Shown here: one piece after another, positions 56,610 to 64,000 of the stretch
How the letters are laid out: each line of letters begins with the position of its first letter
Position numbering within the stretch: the stretch's first letter is position 1
Assembly: GCA_946800325.1 (NCBI GenBank)
Contig: OX326958.1
Span: 17,815,914-17,879,913, forward strand
Origin: Luzula sylvatica
Lineage: Eukaryota; Streptophyta; Magnoliopsida; Poales; Juncaceae
Reading direction: 5' to 3'
Length of the DNA stretch: 64,000 bases
Notes under the pieces: generated by a model
The model's database searches: none
What the model was told of the DNA's origin: nothing
The model's input: only the letters and a program-made list of their open reading frames with translations
Made by a program: the position numbers and the translations under genes

Positions 56610-58102
56610 TCATCCTACTACCTTGATGGTTTGGTGGATCGGGTTGCTGTGAAGAGAACATATGTCAATAAGCATCGTTTCTTCGTTTTGTGGTATTTCC
56701 AATTGGCCTGTCTCTTTCAAGGGAGCTTTTTCTAACTCCTCTGAGCTCGAATTTGAGCTATTTGATTCCTCTTCCTTGGTAATAACATGAACCGAGCCAG
56801 TCTTTGGTTTGTTTGGGCAGTCATGTGTCCGAGAAAATCGTTCTGGACACCAATAGCATAATCCTTCTTTCTTTCTTTGCTCGAAATTAATCACTCGATG
56901 CCCAATTTCACTAACCTTGTTACCGCCTATTTCCTTATGTGATTTCATCCCTGATTGAGTCTTCATTTTAGGTTTGTACTTTTCTCGTTTATAATTGTCA
57001 GGATCCTCATCATAATGATTTGCATTTTCGTAAGCATCCCACAAATTCTTCGGTCTAGAAACAAGAACCTGCCTCCTCAATTCACGATGAAGACCAGCCA
57101 CAAAACATTCAGTGAAATACGCATCATTGAGATGAGGGAATTCGTATAACACTAAATTTTTGTTTCTCTCAAATTGGGTGATATATTCCTCCAGAGATCC
57201 TTTTTGTCTAAGAGCATGGAATTCACCCACTGAACCCATTTTTAATCGATTTTGAAATCGACGACAGAGGTCCCGGCAAAAATTTGCCATGGCGGAGGTC
57301 CCCTGTGCATCTGGTAACCCATATACCATTCTTCCGCATCACCCACCAAATACAACGCCACCAGTTCTACTTGCTTTCTCTCAGGAACTCGGCAGAATTT
57401 GAAGTACTTCTCGCATTTCAGTATCCAAGCTTTCGGGTTCTTCCCTGCAAATTGGGGTATTTCAATTCTAGGTTTTGGTTGGAATTCGAAGTCTGACTCC
57501 GGATTGTAATTTTCCCGATTTCTCCTTCGCCCCCGATTCCTATTCCTTCTCGGATTCGGATTTCGATTCTGGTTTCCATTTTCCCTCCTATCAGGGTACC
57601 GATCTGGCTGGTACCGGTCATGATCCCGTCTCTCCTCTTCTTCCCATGATAACTCACGCTCCTCAGGCCAGCATGTGTCGTTGTGGTTCTCGTGATCGTA
57701 TTCCTTTTCTGGATCTCGCCCCCATCTCCTACTATCTCTCGGATGCATCTCTTCGATTCGTTCCTCTCCCACTTTATAGGAAGCTTGACCCTCATACATC
57801 TTTCTTTTCCCTTTTTCCGGGGAATCGACTTCTCCTTTTTGGATCTGACTCTCGGGAATCATTCCACGACTACCTCCACCCTGATTCAACATGATTTGTT
57901 CCATCCTCGCCATCATCTCTTTCAATGATTTAAAACTGTCGTCATGCCCCATGAGAACCCCTTCGATTTTGGAATGGGAAATCTGCAGTTCATGAATCTC
58001 CGATTCCAGCCGTGAGATTCGTTTATCTGAGTCCATGCTAGCTGAATCTGGATTTCCGATCTGCAATCTCTCTTTCTCCGTTACCCCTCTCGTTTTCGCC
58101 AT
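56610..58102 (-). pseudogene. Chromovirus gag with one frameshift and a terminal stop
   Basis: The start ATG at 58102 (MAKTRGV) follows the primer site by about 30 bp. Seen: a coiled-coil-like N-part (SRLESEIHELQISH), an Arg/Asp/Glu-rich middle, the Gag core (WILKCEKYFKFCRVPERKQV, AEEWYMGYQ), and then in a shifted frame from about 57290 FCRDLCRRFQNRLKMGSVGEF, EEYITQFE and a Cys-rich CYWCPERFSRTHDC near the C-end. The shift looks like one missing base in an A/T run near 57280. A TGA at 56610-56612 then separates Gag from protease in an otherwise continuous frame. Both lesions are simple single-base changes. Confidence 0.88.
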
Positions 58103-58131
58103 GAATCTCGATCTGATTTCAGGATCAGATC

Positions 58132-58143
58132 GCTCTGATACCA
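58132..58143 (-). other. Primer-binding site of the chromovirus (tRNA-Met)
   Basis: TGGTATCAGAGC on the minus strand, two bases inside the 5' LTR end. Confidence 0.93.
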
Positions 58144-58145
58144 AA

Positions 58146-58574
58146 TGTAAGATCCGTGGATCAAGTGGTAAATAACAAACAATCCAGACAATTCAAAATA
58201 GAAACTTGTATTCAAAATCGCATCGATCCAAGGGTTCAGATCTAGAACCACGAGGAGAGCTTACTCAACACTCAATACTCAAGAGTTAATAGAGTTCAAT
58301 TACAAATTTCATATCTTCTCTCTCTCTAAAAATCCTATCTTATACCTTTCTTCTATTCAGACAACTAAACGACAAAACAGTATAACCAACTTAACAACTC
58401 GACCCCACCTATTTATGGACCAGGCATAAATGCGTGCTCCTCTTCATTCCTTCCACCCCGGTGCACACTAGACCACGCCCAGCCCTTCACCTTTTATTCA
58501 CAACATAATTAATGAAAATACCTATTGAAGATATATATTACAATTAGGTCCCTGATCTTCCACAAAGCCTAACA
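58146..58574 (-). repeat. 5' LTR of the chromovirus
   Basis: 429 bp, reads the same as 52825-53253 by eye. Confidence 0.95.
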
Positions 58575-58579
58575 CCTAG

Positions 58580-61245
58580 AAATCTTCTCTCCACTCTCTA
58601 GCGGTTTCCATTCTCCCTTTCTCGCGAGTATCTTTTGAATGGTTCTTGATGATCTCTTTGCTTAAACAAATCTTCCATGTTCTCGGAAACCCATCGTGTT
58701 CGTTCGACCAGAATCTGTTGCATCAGCCCAAACTCTCGAACTTATCTATTTGTTTGTTGTCTATTATCTGCAATCTTTCTGGACGAAGTATTATTTGATT
58801 TTGAGTTCTTTTTTCTATTTTTCCATCTCCTTTCATTTTTTTTCTGCCATAAGAATTTAGGGCTTTTTCGCAGCATCGAAATACTATTTTCTCCCCCAAA
58901 TTAGGGCTTTTTGTGATGATTAGAAATAATGTATGGTGATTTTGGTTTAATTGTTTGCAAATTGGGGGTTAATATGCCAAACTTTAGTCAAAATTGTCTG
59001 TTACGATAAATCAAGGATAATTAGGGCTTAGTAGTGGTAATTAGGGTTGTTTGGTTAGTTAGACATCATTAATGAGTGAATACATGAGATAATTATATCT
59101 AAATTATGGATAATTATGTGTTTTAGTTGTCTCCTTCATATGTTTAACTTGATTTTCCTGGACTTTCTCTCTCTTGATCAGCTTCGCTCTTGAGCTGAGT
59201 GTCCCACCTATTGCCTTTTCATTTTTTAGCTATACTGCACTCACCAGAAAAAGTTATCCATGTTTTGTCGATCAATCCCTCTCTGCTCCTCGATCGGTAC
59301 ACAGAGGCAACGGAGCTCATACCTTTCGCTCTGAGAGAAATGCTCGTGATTCCCTGATTCCCTTCTCCACTGGTATTTCTTTGTCGATTTTTTGAATTAA
59401 GGTTGTTGAGTTGAAAATTAAGTTGTTTTTATTATGATATTTGTGATTACATTAGGAGATGAATTATCGGCAATTATGGGCTAATTAATGATTATGATAA
59501 ATTAGTGACAAAGTTAGCGGTGGATTTTTTTTTATTATGTTTCTTTTTTCAGAATTGGATAATTGAAGACGCAGCACCTCGTCTTGATTAGTATAGGATG
59601 TAGACACAAGTGTGTGTACTATAAGAGTTTTAATGTGTACCATTGAATGTGTATAGGGGTTGTAAATTGTTTTATTTGATGTACAGTGAGGATGTAGATA
59701 TGGTTTGAATGTGTATATTTAGTGTTTCGATAAAAAATAACCAATGTGTACTGTTGTTGTAAGAATTAATAGAATGAATGTATTAGATTGAAATAATATT
59801 TCAATTTTTTGTTGGTACCAACTGGTACAAAACTAAAAAAAATTGTGCAATCTAGATTCGGAATTGGACGGACATGTAGTTTTGGAAAAAAATTGAATGT
59901 ATTGTGTACTTTCATATTAGTTTTTTATGAATAGAATGTTCTTATGATTTGAACTTTCACGAATTATGTGAATCTTTATGTTTCATCTCACTTACAATCT
60001 GGCTTCTAAAATATTGTCGCACGAATTATGTGAACTTATGATTGTGAATCTTTATGTCATAAGCAATATAAAAAAAGTCATAAACTATATAAATGAAAAA
60101 AAATTATGGAAAAAAAAAAAAAAAATATGCATAACACAACTAAACATAAAAAAAAATTCATAACCTCGATTAAACATCAAATACAATTCATAACCTCGAC
60201 TAAACATCTAATACAATTAATTCATAACTAACATGAAATACAAAATACAACTAACATCAATCATCATTTCTTGTTGTAAGGAATCAAAGTGTTAGTTTGT
60301 CGCACTCTCCAGACAATTCAAATTTCTCTTATAGAATCAATTTCCCCATCTATCCATTTTTCCTTTAGAAATTCGAATTTCTCATTTGCAATAAAAATAT
60401 GATATGACCTGAAAATTAGTATTTAGAAATATTAAGCCGAAGCACAAAATTAACAGAATTAACGGTTTAATTGCTTAGTGGTATTAGTCCCTTTTGGTAC
60501 CATTCATAGCCATACAACATCAGTTGTACAAAATGCAATTGATGCCGGTAATCTAGTAAGCTAGTCAATTGCGAGGGAGAGGATTGTGGCTCACAGCTCA
60601 CTCTCTTCGGGAATTCGCGGATCGATCTCTTACTGAAATTAGGAAATTAAACAAATAAACATTAATTTGCAAAATAGACCTTGCATTATTAAATTTGAAA
60701 AAAAAAATGCATTATTGAAAGATTGCAAAAAATTCACACTTATACTTACCTCTTGATTCAGCTTTAGTACCTCTTGATTCAGCTTTTATTACCTCTCGAT
60801 TCACCCTATTTGGGAAACCTCAATGGCATATTGTTCGTGCAATGCAATAGGAGGAGATGCTGATGATGCTTCGTACCGGAGGCTGTTGGTACTGGTCGTA
60901 CAGTGAGCACCAAAACATAAGCACAGTCGTCAGAAATAGCCATCTTTCTTTCATCAGATTAGATAAAAAAACGGAGCACAGTCCGACGAGAAAAGGTTGG
61001 GCGCGGCGCTCGATCGAACTAGCGGGAGATGATCTGGATCACTCGGAGTTGATAGGCGAACTGCAAGTTTGCAAAGAAAGGAGAGGTCTCTCGCATGGCG
61101 AGCTATAGAGAGGATGGTGCGAGAAGAAGAGGTCTCGCCATGCTTGCTTACCTGTAAGGAGAGAGAAGGCTCTTGCCGTCTAGGGTTTGGGCAGGCATTA
61201 GGGACGAGTTGGGCAGCGTTATTTGCCTCTTGAATCTGGACCGTC
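58580..61245. other. Interior of the (TA)n-flanked DNA element
   Basis: No recognised protein. 58600-58900 and 60840-61190 are less AT-rich and gene-like in composition (for example frames at 58677-58904 and 60857-61108), but show no family motif. They could be captured host fragments. The rest is AT-rich. A dense A tract lies at 60105-60125. Confidence 0.4.
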
Positions 61246-61317
61246 CATCAAACTAAATCAACGGTCTGTACTTGGACTCCAAATAAGGATTTCATATAAG
61301 GACTCCATTGAACCATT

Positions 61318-61320
<3 letters not shown>

Positions 61321-61350
<30 letters not shown>
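61321..61350. repeat. (TA)n tract 3
   Basis: 15 TA units between two inverted-repeat elements. Confidence 0.95.
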
Positions 61351-61353
<3 letters not shown>

Positions 61354-62009
61354 CTGCAAACGAGCCGAGCTCGAGCGAGCTGTGTCAAGCTCAAGCTCGG
61401 CTCGGAATTTACTCGAGCTGGCTCGGCTCGTTTAGAATTATGGTTCGAGCTAAAAAATCAAGCTCAAGCTCGGCTCGTTCTAATTCGAGCTAGCTCGGCT
61501 CGGCTCAACAGTAGCTCAATTAAAAAAAATAACTTGAATTTTAATTAAAAAAATTGTAACAATTGCGAATAAACAAAAAATATTTTAAATACAAAAATAT
61601 CTTAAAACATAACAATAATAAATCAAACATACAATACAAAACACAAAAAAATAGGATTTGGACTTGGAATTATTAATTTGTCTCCCTTAGTTAATTTTTT
61701 TTAGGACCTAAGTTGTAACCTGACTCGGAATTATTAAGGAGATAGAGTTTTTTTTTATAAAATTTTCTAATAATAATAATATATATAATATGAATTAATT
61801 ATGATAAACGTATTTAATTTTTTAAATCGAGCTCAAATTCTTTTCGAGCTTAATACGAGCGAGCTGAGTCTGGCTCAAGCTCGGCTCAATAAGCGTTCGA
61901 GCTAGCTCGGCTCGGCTCGTTTAATTTCGAGTTAATATCGAGCGAGCTATTATCGAACAATTATCGAGTCGAGCTCGAGCGAGCCACGAGCCACGAGCTA
62001 AAGTTGCAG

Positions 62010-62012
<3 letters not shown>
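61351..62012. mobile_element. MITE in (TA)n, GGGCTGCAA ends with GAGCTCGAGC subterminal repeats
   Basis: Ends gggctgcaa and ttgcagccc are perfect inverted repeats. Inside each lie many copies of gagctcgagc, ggctcggctc and cgagcgagct. About 660 bp, AT-rich in the middle, no transposase. It resembles short hAT-derived elements of plants and has (TA)n on both sides. Confidence 0.85.
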
Positions 62013-62093
<81 letters not shown>

Positions 62094-62110
62094 GTATATA
62101 TATATATATA
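62013..62110. repeat. (TA)n tract 4
   Basis: About 45 TA units with one acacatg interruption near 62089-62095. Confidence 0.95.
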
Positions 62111-62204
62111 TACTATATACTAATTCAAGGGGATTTGCAGCCAGGTGACGTGGTGACGTGGCTGCACCAGGGGGCTGCAAATTCCCTTGAATTAGTATAT
62201 AGTA
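62111..62204. repeat. Near-perfect 32-bp hairpin
   Basis: Arms 62111-62142 and 62173-62204 are complementary with one mismatch (tactatatactaattcaag ... gcagcc), with a 30-base spacer containing gtgacgtg twice. A third partial arm (aaatccccttgaatta) follows at 62236-62251. It abuts a (TA)n tract, so it is another short inverted-repeat element. Confidence 0.85.
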
Positions 62205-62244
62205 TAGATATATACTATATACTATACTATATTTACAAATCCCC

Positions 62245-62950
62245 TTGAATTACATTTTGGTCCTTTTTTATTTACAAATTGGTCTTTTTTTAGAAAAAAA
62301 ATTTACATTTTGGTCCTTTTTTTCTTACATTTTCGTCCTTTATATTTGCTTTTTGGTCCTTCGAAGTTTTGAAATTTACATTTTAGTCCAGGGGTCTCAA
62401 ATTGGTCCTATTTTTTTTAAAATTTACATTTTGGTCCTTTATATTTGCTTTTTGATCCTTCGAAGTTTTAAAATTTACATTTTGGTCCAGGGGCCTCTTT
62501 GTAAAAATAATTTATTTACATTTTGGTACTTTTCTGAAAAAAAAATACATTTTGGTCCTTTTTATTTACATTTTGGTCCTTTTTATTTGCATTTTTGTCC
62601 TTTTTATTTACATTTAGTCCTTTCAAGTTTGAAAAATTAAACTTTGGTCCAGGGGCCTCTTTGTAAAAAATTTATTTATATTTTGGTCATTTTAATTTAC
62701 ATTTTGGTCCTTTTTAGTTGAAAAAACTATATTTTGATCCTTTCTATTTACATTTTTGTCCTTTTGAGTTTAGAAACTTACATTTTGGTCCTTCATATTT
62801 ACATCTTCATCCTTTTTTACATTTTTGAATTTATATTATAGTCCTTTTTATTTATATCTGGGTCCTTTTCAGTTTTACTTCACACTTTAGTACTTTTTAT
62901 TAACAGTTTGGTCCTTTTTAATTTAAATTTCGGTCCTTTTTTACATTATT
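62245..62950 (+). repeat. Degenerate minisatellite, unit around ttacattttggtccttttta
   Basis: About 30 imperfect units of 19-24 bp (ttggtcctt core), with a longer repeated phrase (ttttaggtcc/ccaggggcctctttgtaaa) near 62390, 62490 and 62648. The 131-residue open frame at 62245-62640 is a by-product of the repeat. Confidence 0.75.
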
Positions 62951-64000
62951 AATAATTTCTCTCATCTCATGCGTCCACATCAACACCTTATTATGCCTCC
63001 ATATCACCACTTTACTTGAAATGTTTTCAAAAGACTCCTTAAATTTTTAGATATTGTACAAAAAAATTAATTTACATATGTATTCATTTAAAAAAAATAC
63101 TTTTTTAATTTTAAAAAATTCTTAAACTTTTTTTAATACATAATAATTAAAAAAAATTACTATATGTTATATGTTATATAATTTTAATATTTCATTCATT
63201 ACAAATATTCAACTTATGTATTATTTTTCTTGAAAAACTAAAATAAAATTATAATAAGTTGAACAATATTAATAAAAGAAAATCTTGCAAATATTTAAAA
63301 ATAAAATATCACAAAACTATTAAAAAATACATAAAAGGAAAACTAAAATAAAAAGTAGATGTTTAAATAGATATTTTCTATGAATATATTTGCAAGATGT
63401 TTATTTATTATTATTTAATGTTAGTTTTTTTATGAATAAAGAATGGAATATTAAAATTATATAAACAAAATATGTAATAATTTAAATTTTTTTAAATCAC
63501 TATATGTTAAGAAGTGTTTATGAATTTTCTTAAAATTAATAAAAAATAACAAAAATAAGTTTTAATTATTACATATGAGATTTGGAAGGTATTTTGAAAA
63601 AGAAAAAAAAAATTAATATCATCCATAAGGAGTATTTTAAAATAAAAGTTTGGTAAAGAATTTTTTTTTTGGAGTTTACGAAAAGATAGAGGATTTTTTA
63701 CAATATCCAAAAAAAATTAGGGGATTAAAAATATACCAAATCACGGATGTGCGAATAATCATGACATAATTTAAATTAAAGGTTCGAACGAAACGGTTAG
63801 CGATGACATCGTGAAACTTTGTTGTTGGCCGACCACACAAAGGGCGAAAAATATTTGTGCTAAATATGTAGCGAAATTAAGGATTTGTGAAATTAAGAAC
63901 ACTCTTTTTTTCAGCAATGTTTTCTGATCTATTAGGTTCTTAATAAATTTCATGACGACTCATTCGTTCTTTTTCCTTATTTTGCTTATGATGTATAAAA
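62951..64000. other. AT-rich DNA to window end
   Basis: Nothing recognised. Long runs of A/T, with two short frames on the minus strand lacking family features. Confidence 0.5.

Larger units (their letters stand above)
52820..58579 (-). mobile_element. Ty3/gypsy chromovirus with apparently identical LTRs
   Basis: LTRs 52825-53253 and 58146-58574 are both 429 bp, and I see no difference between them. The target duplication is CCTAG (52820-52824 and 58575-58579). Minus-strand order: LTR, tRNA-Met primer site, gag, protease, RT, RNase H, integrase, chromodomain, polypurine tract, LTR. The short LTRs and C-terminal chromodomain suggest a Reina-like chromovirus (inference). Coding lesions are listed under the ORFs. 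Confidence 0.95.
52629..61320. mobile_element. DNA element with ~70-bp inverted repeats in (TA)n, split by a chromovirus
   Basis: The left end (gttccattgagtccttattt, cttggagtcc, gaccgtttatctaatttt) matches the reverse complement of the right end (gttcaatggagtccttatat, tttggagtcc, gaccgttgatttagttt). Without the inserted 5750-bp retrotransposon and its target repeat the element is about 2.9 kb. No transposase was recognised. Both ends abut (TA)n, as reported for microsatellite-targeting MITEs such as rice Micron. Confidence 0.75.

Noticed and set aside
57284..57928. Plus-strand frames of 70-139 residues within the chromovirus gag
   Set aside because: Antisense shadows of gag on the minus strand.
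58677..61108. Possible captured host gene exons inside the (TA)n-flanked element
   Set aside because: Composition is gene-like in places, but no protein family could be recognised and no consistent splice chain found; kept only as a note.
61308..61493. Frame with Tyr-Ile repeats (also 61998-62180 and part of 52436-52930)
   Set aside because: Translation of (TA)n tracts.
62245..62640. 131-residue Phe/Leu/Tyr-rich frame
   Set aside because: It is the translated minisatellite.
1..64000. tRNA, rRNA or snRNA genes
   Set aside because: Read for characteristic conserved boxes by eye; only tRNA-complementary primer sites of LTR elements were seen. A tRNA scan would be decisive.

Overview
The window is nuclear DNA of a flowering plant, most likely a eudicot. 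Evidence: AT-rich intergenic DNA, short GT-AG introns, plant-only gene families (phytocyanin, DUF247, PEX22, ATXR2-type SET protein) and a dense load of plant LTR retrotransposons, LINEs, MITEs and Helitrons. The species cannot be named from the sequence alone.

Layout. 1-1.5 kb: 3' end of an L1-type LINE with its poly(A). 1.5-2.1 kb: fold-back element. 2.6-7.1 kb: tandem duplication carrying two copper-binding phytocyanin genes (minus strand). 7.8-9.1 kb: MITE-like DNA. 9.6-14.1 kb: the conserved gene island, with a 15-exon ATXR2-like SET-domain gene (plus) tail-to-tail with an 8-exon PEX22 gene (minus). 16.1-25.5 kb: a Ty1/copia-type element (minus) with 251/250-bp LTRs and a TCTTA target-site duplication. 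It holds only pol relics plus a second, incomplete LTR element with a 1.6-kb LTR. 27.1-36.5 kb: an AT-rich satellite of about 178-bp monomers in a clear 8-monomer higher-order repeat of about 1.42-1.47 kb. 37.8-52.1 kb: a DUF247 gene, a damaged second DUF247 copy and further fragments, split by two Helitron-like insertions and a solo LTR. 52.1-62.2 kb: elements inserted side by side between (TA)n tracts, one containing a recent Ty3/gypsy chromovirus with apparently identical LTRs. 62.2-63.0 kb: a degenerate minisatellite.

The real host genes are two phytocyanins (extracellular copper proteins, GPI-anchor type), one SET-domain methyltransferase-like protein, one peroxin and one intact plus one broken DUF247 protein. 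No operon-like cooperation is expected.

The least expected structures are: (a) an array of short stem-loops with a conserved loop and covarying stems in the leader region of the copia-type element (23.7-24.85 kb); (b) arrays of 12-bp AACGG/CCGTT palindromes spaced about 22 bp apart, just upstream of the TATA box in a long LTR and in its solo copy; (c) the 8-mer satellite; (d) the stack of (TA)n-flanked transposons. All gene models are by-eye splice assemblies from sequence and remembered family features. No database search or alignment was run.
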